The notes: generated by a model from the sequence alone, not told the origin. A stretch of 62,183 nt of DNA from Myxococcota bacterium (GCA_023150845.1 JAKLKD010000009.1:1-62183), one strand, 5' to 3'. Shown: positions 26,782-38,427, numbered from the stretch's first letter. Translations and numbers: made by a program.

Positions 26782-28839
26782 CTAGCCGCCCAAGAGCGCG
26801 GCCAGTGCGGCGCCGGGGTCGGGGGCGCGCATGAGCGCCGTGCCGATGAGCGCGGCGTCGGCCCCGGCGTCGGCGGCGCGGCGCAGGTCGTCGGCGGTGG
26901 AGAGCCCGGACTCCGCCACGCGTAAGATCCCGTCGGGGATGGTGCGGAGGAGCGCAAGGGCCCCCTCGGCGTCGATGGTGAGGCCCCGGAGATCCCGGGC
27001 GTTCACCCCGATGATCCGCGCCTCGGCCCGGAGCGCGACGGCGAGCTCGGCGGCGTCATGAACCTCCACGAGCGCCTCCAGGCCCACCTGCTCCGCGGCG
27101 CGCAGCATGTCGCGCAGCCGGACCTCCCCCAACATCGCCACGATGAGCAGGGCCGCGTCCGCGCCCCAGCCCCGGGCCTCCTCAAGCTGGATGGGGTGAA
27201 TCAAGAAGTCCTTTCGCAGCGCCGGGATGCCCACCCGGGCGCGCACGGCGGCCAGGTCGCTGAGCTTGCCGCCGAAGTCGGGCCCGTCGGTGAGCACACT
27301 CACGGCGGCGGCCCCGGCCCGGGCGTACCGCGCGGCGAGCTCCCCGGCGTCAGCGTCGGGGCGCAGGTCGCCGAGGGAGGGGGAGCGGCGCTTGACCTCG
27401 GCGATGATGGAGAGGCCGACCCCCGGGTGCCGGAGGCCCCGCAGCGCCGCGGCGAGGGAGCGTGTCGTCGGGCCCTGGAGCGTCGGCGGGTGGCGCAGGA
27501 GCGCCTGGACCTCGGCCTCTTTGCGGGCGTTGACCTGGGCCAAGAAGCCGACGGGCGGCGGCGGCGCGGCCGGAGCTGGGAGGGGCGCGGGCTGGGGGAG
27601 CAGGTCGAGGGTGACGGGCTGGCTCGGCGACGGCACCGTCAAGGGCACCGCCGGGTTCGGGGGCCCCTCCACGACGCTCGGGAGCGGCGGCAGGGCGAGG
27701 TCGAGGGCCACCGGAGATGAGGCCCGGGGCAGCGGCGCGGGCACAGGCTGGGGCCGCGGGAGCTCTGGTGTCGCCGGGGCGGGCGGCTCAGCGGGGCGGG
27801 CCAAGGCCTCGGCCCGGCGCTGGGTGTGCTCGACGAGGCGGTCCAGGGTCCAGCGCGCCCGCCCATCGGCCAAGGCGGCCTGGGCCTGGGCGACGCCCTC
27901 TCGTACGCTCTCGGCGCGACCGGCGGTGTACAAGGCCGCCCCGGCGCCCAAGGCCACGGCGTCGGCCTGGGGGCCCTGGGCGCCGTTGAAGATCTCCCGC
28001 AAGATCGCCGCGTTCTGCGCCGCGTCACCCCCGGCCAAGGCCGAGAGCGGCGCGCGCCGGAGCCCGAGCTCCTCGGGGCTCAGGGTGTAGACACGCACGA
28101 CGCCGTCGCGCAGCTCGGCGACCTGGCTCGGCCCGCTGAGGCTCAGCTCGTCGATCCCGCCGTCGCCGTGTACGACCAGGGCGCGCTCGGCGCCGAGCTC
28201 ATGGAGAACGTGGGCCAAGGGCTCGACCCACTGGGGGTCATAGACGCCGAGGACCTGGTGCCGCACCCCGGCGGGGTTCGTGAGCGGCCCCAAGAGGTTG
28301 AACAGGGTGCGCACGCCGAGCTCCCGGCGCGGGGCGACGGCGTGGCGCGTGGCGGCGTGGTGGGCCGGGGCGAACAAGAAGGTGACGCCGACCTCCTGGG
28401 CGCATCGCGCGAGCTCCTCTGGGGGCAGGTCGAGGTGCACGCCCAGGGCCTCCAGCACGTCCGCCGAGCCCGAGCGGCTGGACACCGCCCGGTTGCCGTG
28501 TTTGGCGACGGTGGCCCCGGCCGCGGCGGCCAACAAGGCGGCGCCGGTGGAGAGGTTGAAGGTGCCCGACTGGTCACCGCCGGTCCCGCAGGTGTCTACG
28601 GCGTTGTGGTGCTCGGCGAGGCGCACCCGGAGGGCGTGGCGGCGCATCACCCGGGCGGCGGCGGCGATCTCGCGGATCGTCTCGCCTTTGGCCCGTAGGG
28701 CGATCAGGAAGCCCGCCGTGGCCGCGGCGCTGAGCGCCCCGGTCAACAGCGACTCCATCACGCCCTCGACCTCCTCCGCGTGCAGCTCCTCACGGCGCAG
28801 GAGCCGCTCTAAGGCCCCGCGGATCAGGCTCCCGCTCAT
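26782..28839 (-). CDS. trpDC: Fused anthranilate phosphoribosyltransferase-indoleglycerol phosphate synthase (TrpD-TrpC)
   Basis: 685 residues. Residues of about 1-345 are TrpD: GTGGD at 85-89 for PRPP binding, [18 protein letters not shown], and NLLGPLTNP. Residues of about 346-430 are a Pro/Ala-rich linker. Residues of about 431-685 are Trp[39 protein letters not shown]. The two carry out steps 2 and 4 of tryptophan synthesis, with TrpF between. Both domains keep their key residues, so each should be active. The fusion order D-C is unusual. The ATG overlaps the trpG stop by 4 nt. Confidence 0.95.
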   Translation of the reverse strand: MSGSLIRGALERLLRREELHAEEVEGVMESLLTGALSAAATAGFLIALRAKGETIREIAAAARVMRRHALRVRLAEHHNAVDTCGTGGDQSGTFNLSTGAALLAAAAGATVAKHGNRAVSSRSGSADVLEALGVHLDLPPEELARCAQEVGVTFLFAPAHHAATRHAVAPRRELGVRTLFNLLGPLTNPAGVRHQVLGVYDPQWVEPLAHVLHELGAERALVVHGDGGIDELSLSGPSQVAELRDGVVRVYTLSPEELGLRRAPLSALAGGDAAQNAAILREIFNGAQGPQADAVALGAGAALYTAGRAESVREGVAQAQAALADGRARWTLDRLVEHTQRRAEALARPAEPPAPATPELPRPQPVPAPLPRASSPVALDLALPPLPSVVEGPPNPAVPLTVPSPSQPVTLDLLPQPAPLPAPAAPPPPVGFLAQVNARKEAEVQALLRHPPTLQGPTTRSLAAALRGLRHPGVGLSIIAEVKRRSPSLGDLRPDADAGELAARYARAGAAAVSVLTDGPDFGGKLSDLAAVRARVGIPALRKDFLIHPIQLEEARGWGADAALLIVAMLGEVRLRDMLRAAEQVGLEALVEVHDAAELAVALRAEARIIGVNARDLRGLTIDAEGALALLRTIPDGILRVAESGLSTADDLRRAADAGADAALIGTALMRAPDPGAALAALLGG

Positions 28840-29405
28840 CGTCCCTCCAAGAAGTTGCCGAGCAAGGCCATGCCTCCTTCGGTCAGGATGCTCTCGGGGT
28901 GGAACTGTACACCCTGGGCCGGGCGGGTCTTGTGGCGCAGGCCCATGATGAGGCCGTCTTCAGTCCAGGCCGTGACCTGCAGGCAGTCCGGCAGGCTCGC
29001 CCGCTCGACGATGAGGGAGTGGTAACGGGTCGCCGTGAAGGGTGAGGGCAGCCCGGTGAACACGCCCTCGCCGGTGTGGTGGACCGGCGAGGTCTTGCCA
29101 TGCATGAGGCTCGGCGCGCGCACGACCTTGCCGCCGAAGATCTGGCCCAAGGACTGATGGCCCAGGCACACACCTAAGGTGGGGATGCGGTCGGACCAGT
29201 CACGCAAGGCCGCCAAGGACACCCCGGCGGAGTCCGGATCGCCTGGGCCAGGGCTGATGAGCAGGCGGTCCGGGGCGTAGGCGCCGATGTCTTCAGAGCG
29301 CAGCTTGTCGTTGCGCACCACGTCCACGGCGGCGCCGTGCATCTGGAGGTACTGCACGAGGTTGTAGGTGAAGGAGTCGTAGTTGTCGATGACGAGGACC
29401 TTCAC
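28836..29405 (-). CDS. trpG: Anthranilate synthase glutamine amidotransferase subunit
   Basis: 189 residues from GTG at 29405 ([19 protein letters not shown]); the start overlaps the trpE stop. It has the class I amidotransferase triad: Cys in GVCLGHQS, and His and Glu in VQFHPESI; the oxyanion loop is SPGPGDP. It supplies ammonia from glutamine to TrpE. It might also serve aminodeoxychorismate synthase, as trpG/pabA products often do; nothing here tests that. Confidence 0.96.
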   Translation of the reverse strand: MKVLVIDNYDSFTYNLVQYLQMHGAAVDVVRNDKLRSEDIGAYAPDRLLISPGPGDPDSAGVSLAALRDWSDRIPTLGVCLGHQSLGQIFGGKVVRAPSLMHGKTSPVHHTGEGVFTGLPSPFTATRYHSLIVERASLPDCLQVTAWTEDGLIMGLRHKTRPAQGVQFHPESILTEGGMALLGNFLEGR

Positions 29406-30889
29406 AGCCCCTCCCCGATGAGCGCCAAGGCCCGCAGCACCCCGGCGGCCTTGTTGATGGTCTCTTGGTGCTCGGCGGCGGGCACGCTGTCGGCGACGAT
29501 GCCCGCGCCGACCTGCAGAGACCACTCGTCCCCCCGGCGCACCGCCGTCCGGATGGCGATGCAGAGGTCAAGCTCGCCGGTGAACCCGACCCAGCCCACG
29601 GCCCCGCCATAGAGGCCCCGGGGCTCAGGCTCAAGCCCATCCAAGAGCTGCATCGCCCGCACCTTCGGCGCCCCGGAGAGCGTGCCCGCGGGGAAGGTCG
29701 CCCGGAGCACGTCAAAGCCGGTCTTGCCCGCCGCGAGCCGCGCCTTCACCGTCGAGACGATGTGCATGACGTGGGAGTAACGCTCGATACGCATGAGGTC
29801 GGTGACCTTCACCGTGCCCGGCGCGGCGATGCGGCCGAGGTCGTTGCGGCCCAGGTCCACGAGCATGACGTGCTCGGCGCGCTCCTTGGGGTCGGCGAGG
29901 AGCTCCTCCGCCATCGCCGCGTCGGCCTCCGGCGTGGCCCCCCGGGGCCGGGTGCCCGCGATGGGGGCGACCATCACCTCGCCGCCTTGGGCGCGCACCA
30001 TGACCTCGGGGGAGGCGCCGACGACGAGCTGCTCGGGGTAGTCGAGGTAAAACATATACGGCGAGGGGTTCGTGGCCCGCAGCGCCCGATACACGTCGAA
30101 GGCGTCCCCGGCGAACTTGAACCGGAAGCGCTGGGAGAGCACGACCTGAATCGCCTCGCCCGCGGCGATGTGCTCACGGATGGCCTCTACGCCCTGCTCG
30201 TACCGCTCCTTCGTGGTGTTGGAGCGCTGCTCGGTGACCTGGGCCCGCACCTGGGGGCGGCTCGGCGAGGCGAGGCGGAGCGTATGAATGGTGCGCTGGA
30301 TGTCTTCTCGCGCGGCCTCATACGCGGGCGCCGGGTCGGCGCCGGGGGTGGTCAGCACGACCCGCACGACCTGGATGCGGTGCCGCACGTTGTCGAAGAT
30401 GAGGAGCGTGCGCGGCACGGCGAAACACAGCGTCGGACCGGGGTCGGGCCCGCCGGGGTGCTCAGCAGCGAGCTTCTCCCACCAGCGCACGGCCTCCCAA
30501 GACACCCAGCCGACAGCGCCGCCGGGGAAGGCCGGGGGCTCGGGGAGGCTCGCCGGGGCGTAGCGTCCGAGCTGCTCCTGCAGGTAGGTGAGCGGGTCGT
30601 CGCGCTCCTCGCTGTGAACGACGACGCCACCCTCCACACGCTCACACACCCGTCCCCGGGCGCGCACGACGAAGGCCGGGTCGAGGCCGAGCACGCTGTA
30701 GCGCCCCCAGGTCTCGCCGCCCTCGACGGACTCCAACAAGAAGGTGTTGCCCCCGGCGCCCGCGGTGACCTTCAAGAAGGCCGAGACCGGGGTGTCGAGG
30801 TCGGCGAGGATCTCCTGCCACACCGGGATCGCGACGGGATGATCCGCCGCGGCGAGGTCGCTGAACTGCTGAAGCGTAGGTTTTGCCAC
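29402..30889 (-). CDS. trpE: Anthranilate synthase component I
   Basis: 495 residues, the usual TrpE length. The tryptophan feedback motif LLES is near residue 50. The C-terminal chorismate-binding domain has [19 protein letters not shown] and [12 protein letters not shown]. It makes anthranilate with TrpG. The start is GTG at 30889. The roughly 93-bp upstream gap contains no Trp-codon-rich leader peptide; the only hairpin (30937-30950, GTGTG/CACAC) is short, so attenuation is not evident. Confidence 0.97.
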   Translation of the reverse strand: MAKPTLQQFSDLAAADHPVAIPVWQEILADLDTPVSAFLKVTAGAGGNTFLLESVEGGETWGRYSVLGLDPAFVVRARGRVCERVEGGVVVHSEERDDPLTYLQEQLGRYAPASLPEPPAFPGGAVGWVSWEAVRWWEKLAAEHPGGPDPGPTLCFAVPRTLLIFDNVRHRIQVVRVVLTTPGADPAPAYEAAREDIQRTIHTLRLASPSRPQVRAQVTEQRSNTTKERYEQGVEAIREHIAAGEAIQVVLSQRFRFKFAGDAFDVYRALRATNPSPYMFYLDYPEQLVVGASPEVMVRAQGGEVMVAPIAGTRPRGATPEADAAMAEELLADPKERAEHVMLVDLGRNDLGRIAAPGTVKVTDLMRIERYSHVMHIVSTVKARLAAGKTGFDVLRATFPAGTLSGAPKVRAMQLLDGLEPEPRGLYGGAVGWVGFTGELDLCIAIRTAVRRGDEWSLQVGAGIVADSVPAAEHQETINKAAGVLRALALIGEGL

Positions 30890-30982
30890 GCCGGGGCTCT
30901 ATTCCGGGCGGGGTGGCGGTGGCAAGGAGGGGGCGCGTGTGTCGGCACACAGACGCGGCCGCCTCAGTTCACCCCAAGCACA

Positions 30983-31447
30983 TCACCGCTCCCGCCTCAC
31001 CAGCCCCACCCCCAGCGTCGGGAGCACGTCCCACTGCGCCAGGCCGCTCGGCCGGGCCCAGGTGCCGCCGCTCGTGGCGCTCACGCCCACGGCGAGGCGC
31101 AGGGGCCCGTGGCGCCAGGCGACCCCGGCCACCGCGCCTCGGGGGAAGAACAGGGCCGTGTGCAGGCCCGCCGACCAGGTGAACTCCGAGCCCTCGGTGA
31201 TGGGCCGCTCGTAGACGACGCTCTGGGAGTGGATGGAGAGCCCGAGGTAGAGGTTCTCCACGGGCAAGGCCAGGACGGGCTTCACCTGGGTGACGTAGCG
31301 CACCCCGCTCCGGGCAGGGTAGGCCAGGAGGCTCGGCGCCTCGTAGTTGATCCAGGCCCCGGTGTCTTCGCTCAGGAGGTCCACGCGGTCGAGGCGCAGC
31401 TCGGCGGCGGAGGTGGCGGTAGAGAGCGCCAAGGCGGCGAGGATCAT
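30983..31447 (-). CDS. Small outer-membrane or secreted beta-rich protein
   Basis: 154 residues from the ATG at 31447, which overlaps the GDPD stop (ATGA). A signal peptide (ILAALALSTATSAA) is followed by amphipathic strands such as GVRYVTQVKPVLAL, NLYLGLSIHSQSVVY and LRLAVGVSATSGG, ending in TLGVGLVRRER. This suggests a small beta-barrel or beta-sandwich at the outer membrane. No family is recognised, and it lacks a C-terminal aromatic residue. It is the second gene of a two-gene operon with the GDPD lipoprotein. Confidence 0.7.
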   Translation of the reverse strand: MILAALALSTATSAAELRLDRVDLLSEDTGAWINYEAPSLLAYPARSGVRYVTQVKPVLALPVENLYLGLSIHSQSVVYERPITEGSEFTWSAGLHTALFFPRGAVAGVAWRHGPLRLAVGVSATSGGTWARPSGLAQWDVLPTLGVGLVRRER

Positions 31448-32319
31448 GGCGCGAGCCCCGGGTCGTCGGTGATGAGCGCCATGACCGGCCACTTGCTGTA
31501 GTGCTGAAGCAGGCGCTCGCTGTTCAGCGTCCAGATCTGCACGTCGAGGCCCGCCTGGGCCGCGAGCTCGACGGTCTGCCGGTTGATGGTCTGGTAGGGC
31601 ATACACAGGCCCTCGGCGTCGATGGCCCGGGCCTGGTCGATGAGGTCGTGAACCCCCGTCGTCGTCAGCAGCTCGCTGGTGAGCGCGATCACCGCCGCGC
31701 TCTCGCCGGGCGGAAACCGCGGCGTCGTGAAGGAGATCGGCAGCTCGGGCAGCTCAGCCTTCATCGCCACGAGGATCTCGGGCAGGTTGGCGCTCGCGTA
31801 CGCCGGGTTGGGGAGGTCCGCCGCGCGGTAGGCCTCGGCGAAGGCCCGGGCCATGTCTTCTGGCGGCGGGGACTGGCCGGGCTCGTACTTGAGATCGAGG
31901 TGCAGGAGCAGCTCGGGGTCTTGGGCGAAGATGTCCAGGGCCTCGGCGAAGGTGGGCATCGGCGCCGGGTCGAGCTGGGCGTTCGGCGTCTCGGGGTCGG
32001 GCAAGGCGCCGCAGAGGTAGCCCGACTGCAGCTCCTCCACGGTGAGATCCTTGACGTAGATCGTCTCGGTGACCGGCTCGCCGTCCATGGTCGTGCAGGT
32101 CTCTTTGCGGATCGTCGGGTCGTGGCTGAGCACGGCGACGCCGTCCGCGGTGACGACGAGGTCAAACTCGACGCCGTCGTCGCCACGGGCAACGGCGGCC
32201 TCAAACGCCGCCAATGAGTTCTCCGGCCACAAGGCGGCGCCGCCGCGGTGGGCCTCGATGAGCGGGTCGCCGTTGTCGATGGCGCCGCAGGCGAAGAGCG
32301 AGAAGAAGATGGGGATCAT
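31444..32319 (-). CDS. Glycerophosphodiester phosphodiesterase lipoprotein
   Basis: 291 residues. A short signal peptide ends in LFAC, so it is a lipoprotein. GDPD-family motifs: AHRGGAALWPENSLAAFEAA, GDDGVEFDLVVTADGVAVLSHDPT, LLLHLDLKYEP, and IWTLNSERLL. The metal ligands (E and D in VEFD, H in SHDP) are all present. It hydrolyses glycerophosphodiesters to glycerol 3-phosphate in the periplasm. Divergent from the metallophosphoesterase at 32375. Confidence 0.9.
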   Translation of the reverse strand: MIPIFFSLFACGAIDNGDPLIEAHRGGAALWPENSLAAFEAAVARGDDGVEFDLVVTADGVAVLSHDPTIRKETCTTMDGEPVTETIYVKDLTVEELQSGYLCGALPDPETPNAQLDPAPMPTFAEALDIFAQDPELLLHLDLKYEPGQSPPPEDMARAFAEAYRAADLPNPAYASANLPEILVAMKAELPELPISFTTPRFPPGESAAVIALTSELLTTTGVHDLIDQARAIDAEGLCMPYQTINRQTVELAAQAGLDVQIWTLNSERLLQHYSKWPVMALITDDPGLAP

Positions 32320-32362
32320 CCGCCAAGGGTAGCAGAGACCGTGCCTCGGCGTGATCGGCGTT

Positions 32363-32368
32363 TATGCT
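32363..32368 (+). promoter_or_regulatory. Putative -10 box TATGCT
   Basis: TATGCT ends 7 nt before the ATG at 32375, so transcription would start at or next to the start codon and give a leaderless mRNA. The same hexamer occurs upstream of the genes at 48603 and 61472. No clear -35 is seen. Confidence 0.35.
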
Positions 32369-32374
32369 GTAGGT

Positions 32375-33136
32375 ATGGACACCCCCGGCGCGCTCTACGG
32401 CTTCGCCCCGCCCACCGTCTCTGGCCACAAGGTCACGATCCCCGGCTGGACGGGCAGGCTGCGGGTCGCCCACATCACGGATCTGCACTTCGGCGTCGTC
32501 ACACCGATGGCGCTCCAGCGTGAGGCCGTCGCCCAGGTCAACGCCGCGCGCCCGCAGCTCACGGTGCTCACCGGGGACTTCATCTGCCGCGGCCGCTCGT
32601 TCTTGGACCGCATGACCGAGACCCTCGCCGCCATCGAGGGCCCCAAGCTCGCCGTGCTCGGCAACCACGACCACTGGAGCGACGGCCCCGGGGTGCGCGC
32701 CGCGCTTGAGCGCGCTGAGGTCGAGGTGCTCGTGAACGCCTGGACCCGCTTCGGCGTCGGCGAGGACGCCTTGCCCATCGTCGGCCTCGACGACTACGGC
32801 ACCGACCACCACGACGTGGACCTCGCCACCCGCGGCCTCGGCGCCACCCCCGCCTTGGCCCTGAGCCACAACCCCGAGTCCGCCCCGCTCCTCTGGGGCC
32901 GCGGCGGGCCCAAGGTCGTGCTCTCCGGGCACACCCACGGCGGCCAGCTCCACGTCCAGGGCTGGACGGAGACCATCTGGCGGAAGCTCGTCAACGTGCG
33001 GTACCTCAGCGGCTTCTACACCGAGGAGGGCTTCCAGGTCTACGTCAACCCCGGCGTCGGCGCGTCCGTCGTGCCCTGGCGCTACGGGCGCCCGGCGATG
33101 CGCACGGTGAGCGTGCTCGACCTTGAGGGCGGCTGA
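32375..33136 (+). CDS. Calcineurin-like metallophosphoesterase
   Basis: 253 residues. The dinuclear metal motifs are all visible: HITDLHFG, LTGDFICRG, GNHDHW, LSHNPESAPL and SGHTHGGQ. It resembles YaeI/UDP-2,3-diacylglucosamine-hydrolase-type cytosolic or membrane-associated phosphoesterases, but lacks their N-terminal membrane helix. I chose the ATG at 32375 over the GTG at 32351 because of the -10-like box just upstream. The substrate is unknown. Confidence 0.88.
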   Translation: MDTPGALYGFAPPTVSGHKVTIPGWTGRLRVAHITDLHFGVVTPMALQREAVAQVNAARPQLTVLTGDFICRGRSFLDRMTETLAAIEGPKLAVLGNHDHWSDGPGVRAALERAEVEVLVNAWTRFGVGEDALPIVGLDDYGTDHHDVDLATRGLGATPALALSHNPESAPLLWGRGGPKVVLSGHTHGGQLHVQGWTETIWRKLVNVRYLSGFYTEEGFQVYVNPGVGASVVPWRYGRPAMRTVSVLDLEGG

Positions 33137-33145
33137 AGCCCGCGC

Positions 33146-34042
33146 TCAGGCCGCCCGGGGCGTGATGAAGTAGGAGAAGGCCCGGAGCGCGCTGGTGATC
33201 GGCGTGGTCGTCGTCTCGATGAGGCGGCGGCCGAGGTCGAGGCGCTCGGGGTCGGCCACGGCCTTCTGGCGCTCGGCGAGGACCAAGGCGAGCCCGGCGT
33301 AACGCGCCGCCCGGTTCAAGAGCGCGGCGTCGTTGTCGGGGTAGGCCCGCAGGAACGGCGCGATGAGCTCCATGTCGGCCCCGGACTGCAGCCAGCGCGC
33401 CAACAAGAGCCCGAGATCCCGCGCCGGGTCACCGGCCCCGGCCTGCTCCAGATCGACGAAGCGCAGGTCGTGCTCGGCGACGTAGAAGTCATCGGGGCTG
33501 GGGTCGCCGTGGATGAGCGCCGAGGTGTGGCGCTCGGACTCGCGGAGCAGGCCCGCGGCCTCGGGCACGGCGGCCTCAACCCGCTGCCGCCAGCGGCTCG
33601 CCTGGGCGGCGCCGTCGGGGAGCAGGCTGCGGAGCGGGGCCTCCTCCCCGGCGCGGTGGAGCTGGCCCAAGGCGTGGCCGAGGCGGAAGGCGTCGGTGGG
33701 GCTCACCAGGCGGGCCACGGTGCGCTCCAGCACGCTGCGCTGGCCCCGGGAGACGTCGGAGAGCAGGAGCCGGCCCTTCACCGTGTCGTGGTGAAGCACT
33801 GAAGGCACCACCCGGCGCCCCAAGAGGCGGCCCACGGCGGAGAGCGCGGCGTGCTCGTGGCTCGCCTCGGCGCGGCCGCCCTCGTGATCTTTGAGCCAGG
33901 CCACGCCGCCGTCGGCGAGGAGGAGCCGCATCACCCGAGGAGACCGCCCCGGCTGGGGGCGCGCGTCCAAGACCCTCGGTCCGCTCCAGTCCTCATCACC
34001 GATCACGACATCTTCTCCACGAAGCTGGCTCTGGCTGGCCAT
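33146..34042 (-). CDS. Aminoglycoside phosphotransferase (APH)-like protein
   Basis: 298 residues from the ATG at 34042, with GGGAGGG 7 nt upstream. The C-terminal half has the APH catalytic loop HGDPSPDDFYV and FVDLEQAGAGDPARDLGLLL. The usual Asn in HGDxxxxN is Asp, so the kinase may be altered. The N-terminal half, where a kinase ATP lobe would be, has VAWLKDHEGGRAEASHE and is only loosely similar. APH-fold proteins often phosphorylate small metabolites, not antibiotics; the substrate is unknown. Divergent from the sugar importer operon. Confidence 0.8.
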   Translation of the reverse strand: MASQSQLRGEDVVIGDEDWSGPRVLDARPQPGRSPRVMRLLLADGGVAWLKDHEGGRAEASHEHAALSAVGRLLGRRVVPSVLHHDTVKGRLLLSDVSRGQRSVLERTVARLVSPTDAFRLGHALGQLHRAGEEAPLRSLLPDGAAQASRWRQRVEAAVPEAAGLLRESERHTSALIHGDPSPDDFYVAEHDLRFVDLEQAGAGDPARDLGLLLARWLQSGADMELIAPFLRAYPDNDAALLNRAARYAGLALVLAERQKAVADPERLDLGRRLIETTTTPITSALRAFSYFITPRAA

Positions 34043-34373
34043 AGGTGAACCCTCCCGCTGGAAGGCCCCCTCGCGAGTGAGGGGACCCTGGGGGCCGCCC
34101 TGGACTGCCAGGGCGACCCCCGCCCGGCGCGTCACCGCCCCCTCCCAGTGGCCCCACGGGATCCCGCGGGGCCTGCTCACTGTCGCGCCATCGCCAAAAC
34201 AACAAGCAATTCTTGTGCCAGATCGGGCTACGCGGTTTTCGGCGCCGCTAGGGCCGGTGGTCGCGTCGGATCTGTCACACCTGAGGGCTGTTTTGGCCTC
34301 CAGGTGTGACACCCCTCCCCCACCGCCGCCGCCTCTGGTATGGTCCAAAGCCCCCACAAGAGGAGAGGTCTCC
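34043..34373. other. Divergent intergenic region, APH-like gene and sugar importer
   Basis: 331 bp without a gene. It holds the APH ribosome site, the inverted repeat at 34273-34311, the -10-like TATGGT at 34339-34344 and AGGAGAGG (about 34360-34368) before the TTG start of the ATPase gene. Confidence 0.6.
34273..34311. promoter_or_regulatory. Perfect 11-bp inverted repeat, candidate operator
   Basis: TGTCACACCTG and CAGGTGTGACA are separated by 17 bp, with a centre-to-centre distance of 28 bp, which puts the two half-sites on nearly the same side of the helix. The repeat sits about 28 bp before a TATGGT -10-like box and 63 bp before the importer ATPase start, the expected position for a sugar-responsive regulator. 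It could instead be a hairpin. Confidence 0.6.
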
Positions 34374-35407
<1,034 letters not shown>

Positions 35408-35411
<4 letters not shown>

Positions 35412-37561
35412 GCCCCCTCCTCCCCCTCGCCGCCGCGCTCATGGCCTCGGCCCCCGCTGAGGCCGTCGAGCTGACCGTCTGGCACGCCTACCGCGGCGAC
35501 GAGCGCGCCGCCCTGGAGGCCCTGCTCACCCGCTACGACGAGGCCCACCCCGAGGTCGAGCTGCGCCCCTTGGCCTTGGCGTATGAGAGCTTCGTCACCA
35601 AGCTGGAGGCCGCCGCCCCCCGCGGGAACGGCCCGGACCTGTTCATCGGGGCCCATGAGCGTGTGGGCCAGTGGTCGGCGACGGGCCTCGTCGCGCCGCT
35701 CACCCTGGACACCTCGGGCCTGCACCCGGCCACGGTGGCGGCCCTCACCTACGACGGCCAGCTCTACGGCGTGCCGCTCGCCTACAAGTGCCTCGCGCTC
35801 TACTACAACACGACGATGGTGCCTAGCCCTCCGCGCACCACCGACGAGCTCGTCGCCCAGGCCGTCGCGCTCACCCGGGGCGACACCTTCGGCCTCGTGT
35901 TTGAGGCCGACGCGCCCTACTTCTTCGCCCCCTGGATGCACGGCTTCGGCGGCGGGGTGTTTGACGCCGCCGGGGAGCCGTCCTTGGCCTCCGCCGAGAA
36001 CGCCGCGGCCTTGGCCTTCGTGGCCGACCTCGCCCGAGAGAAGAAGGTGATCCCCGAGGAGCCCACCGGCGCCTTGGTCACCCAGCTCTTCAACGACGGC
36101 AAAGCGGCCATGGTCGTGAACGGGCCCTGGCTCTTGGGCGAGCTCAAGCCGGGCCTGCCCTTCGCCGTCGCGCCCCTGCCCGTCGTGAGCGCCACGGGCA
36201 AGCCCGCCGCGCCGTATCTCACCGTCGAGGGCGCCATGGTCTCGGGCTTCGCCGCCCACCCCGCCGAGGCCCGGGCGCTCGCCGAGTGGCTGGCGAGCCC
36301 CGAGTCGGCCCTGGAGCGCGCGGTGAAGGGCCGCCAGTCCGTGGCCACCTTGGCGGCCTATGACGACCCCACCGTGGCCGCCGACCCCATCCTCTCGGCC
36401 TTCCGCGCCCAGCTCGACGCCGCCGTGCCGATGCCCAACAAGCCGCTCATGGCGTCCACCTGGGAGCCCATGGCGAAGGCCCTGCGCCGGGTGATGCGCG
36501 GCGACTACACGCCCCAGGGTGCATTGGACGAGGCCGCGACCGAGCTCGCCGTCACCACCCGGCCCGAGCCGCCCCCGGCGGACCCCACCCTCGCCTGGAT
36601 CACCCTGGGCCTCGGCCTCGCCGCGGCGCTCGGCGCCTTCGGCCGCCAGCTCGTGAACCCCAAGGTGCGGGCCGACATCAAGCGCTGGGCCTTCGCTTAC
36701 CTCTACGTCGGCCCGGCGGCGCTCGCGATGAGCGTGCTCGTGATGTTGCCCTTCGTGGTGGGCGCGGCGGTGAGCCTCTTCTCCCACAAAGACGGCCAGT
36801 TCACCTACGTCGGCCTCGCGAACTACCTCGACATCCTCCTCGCCCGCGACTGGCCCATCACCTCGGCCCTGTCGTTCTACTTCACCCTCGTCATCACGGT
36901 CTTGTGGACCTTAGCGAACGTGGTCCTGCACGTCGGCATCGGGCTCGGCCTGGCGCTCATCCTGCGGGAGCCCTGGGTGCGGCTGCGGGGGCTGTGGCGG
37001 GTGCTGCTCATCTTGCCCTGGGCCATCCCCAACTACATCACGGCGCTCATCTGGAAGGGCATGTTCCACCGGCAGTTCGGGGCGATCAACGCCATCCTCG
37101 ACGCCGTGGGCCTGGAGCCCGTCTCTTGGTTCGCGAGCTTCTCGACGGCCTTCTCCGCGAACCTCATCACGAACACCTGGCTCGGCTTCCCGTTCATGAT
37201 GGTGGTGACCTTAGGCGCGCTCCAGGCCATCCCGCGGGAGCTGGAGCAGGCCGCTGAGGTGGACGGCGCGAGCGCCTGGCAGCGCTTCCGCCACGTCACC
37301 TGGCCCCTCTTGACCCCGGCGCTCCTGCCCGCGGTGGTCTTGGGCAGCGTGTGGACCTTCAACATGTTCAACATCATCTTCTTGGTGAGCGGCGGGGAGC
37401 CCGACAGCCAGACGGAGATCCTCATCTCTGAGGCCTACCGCTGGGCGTTCACCCGGCAGGCCCGCTACGGCTACGCCTCGGCCTACGCCGTGCTCATCTT
37501 CTTTGTGCTCTTGGGCTGGTCACGGCTCGGGAACCGCGTCGCCGGTCGGAAGGTGCTCTGA
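35408..37561 (+). CDS. Fused solute-binding protein and MalF-like permease
   Basis: 717 residues. A signal peptide (MSPLLPLAAALMASAPAEA) is followed by an about 370-residue extracellular solute-binding domain of the MalE type (VWHAYRGDERAALE, LFNDGKAAMVVNGPW). A membrane helix (about 398-415) and then a MalF-type permease complete the chain, with the EAA loop at about 610-630 (EQAAEVDGASAWQRFRHVTWPLL). The tethered binding domain replaces a free binding protein. The ATG overlaps the ATPase gene by 4 nt. Sugar or polyol import is the likely function. Confidence 0.92.
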
Positions 37562-38427
37562 TGTCTCAGCCAAGCCAAGGCAACGCGCCGCCTGTGTGGG
37601 TGCTGCTCGTCACCCACCTCATCCTCGTGGTCACGACCCTGGCCGTGCTCTACCCGGTCTTGTGGGTGCTCAAGATGGCGCTTACGCCGAGCCAGGCCTT
37701 CTCGATGGACCCGATGCCTATCCCCACCGAGGTGAGCCTCCAGAACTTCGCCGAGGTCATCGGCACCCAGGCCGCCGACGGCTCCTGGCTCTTTGGGCGG
37801 CAGCTCCTCAACTCGCTCTTCGTGAGCGCGGTCACCTCGGCCTTGGGCATCACCTTGGCCTGCACGGCCGGCTACGCGATGAGCCGCTGGGCCTTCCCCG
37901 GGCGCGACGTGGGCATGTCGATGTTCCTCGTCACCCAGATGTTCCCCGGCGTGGTGATGGCCATCCCTCTGTACATCTTGCTCGACGAGGCGGGCCTGCT
38001 CAACTCCATGCTGGGCCTCGCCTTGGTGTACTCGACCACGGCCGTCCCCTTCTCCACCTGGAACCTCAAGGGGTACTTCGACACCATCCCCGTGGAGCTG
38101 GAGGAGGCCGCCTTGATGGACGGCGCGTCTCGCTGGATGACCTTCACTCGCATCATCCTGCCCTTGGCGCGCCCGGCCTTGGTGGTGACGGCCTTGTTCT
38201 CGTTCATGACGGCCTGGAACGAGTTCATCCTCGCCGCCACCTTCATGAGCGATGAGCGCGCCTTCACCCTGCCCGTCGTGCTGCAGAGCTACGTCGGCGA
38301 CTTCGGCACGGAGTGGGGTCGCTTCGCCGCGGGCTCCATCCTCGTGAGCCTCCCGGTGATGCTCTTGTTCTTCGCCCTGCAGCGTTTCCTCGTCGAGGGG
38401 CTCACGGCGGGGTCGGTGAAGGGGTGA
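37561..38427 (+). CDS. Sugar ABC importer permease, MalG type
   Basis: 288 residues with six membrane helices. The EAA loop is ELEEAALMDGASRWMTFTRIILPL, and the C-terminal half has AWNEFILAATFMSDERAFTLPV, typical of MalG/UgpE-like permeases. It pairs with the permease half of the preceding protein in a heterodimeric channel. The start overlaps the previous stop by one base. Confidence 0.94.
   Translation: MSQPSQGNAPPVWVLLVTHLILVVTTLAVLYPVLWVLKMALTPSQAFSMDPMPIPTEVSLQNFAEVIGTQAADGSWLFGRQLLNSLFVSAVTSALGITLACTAGYAMSRWAFPGRDVGMSMFLVTQMFPGVVMAIPLYILLDEAGLLNSMLGLALVYSTTAVPFSTWNLKGYFDTIPVELEEAALMDGASRWMTFTRIILPLARPALVVTALFSFMTAWNEFILAATFMSDERAFTLPVVLQSYVGDFGTEWGRFAAGSILVSLPVMLLFFALQRFLVEGLTAGSVKG

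Noticed and set aside
30890-30982. Tryptophan attenuator leader peptide
   Set aside because: No Trp-codon-rich ORF and only a 5-bp hairpin upstream of trpE.
33891-34373. Long N-terminal extension of the MalK-type ATPase
   Set aside because: The family begins near the TTG at 34374, which has an excellent ribosome site; the extension is promoter DNA with an operator-like repeat.
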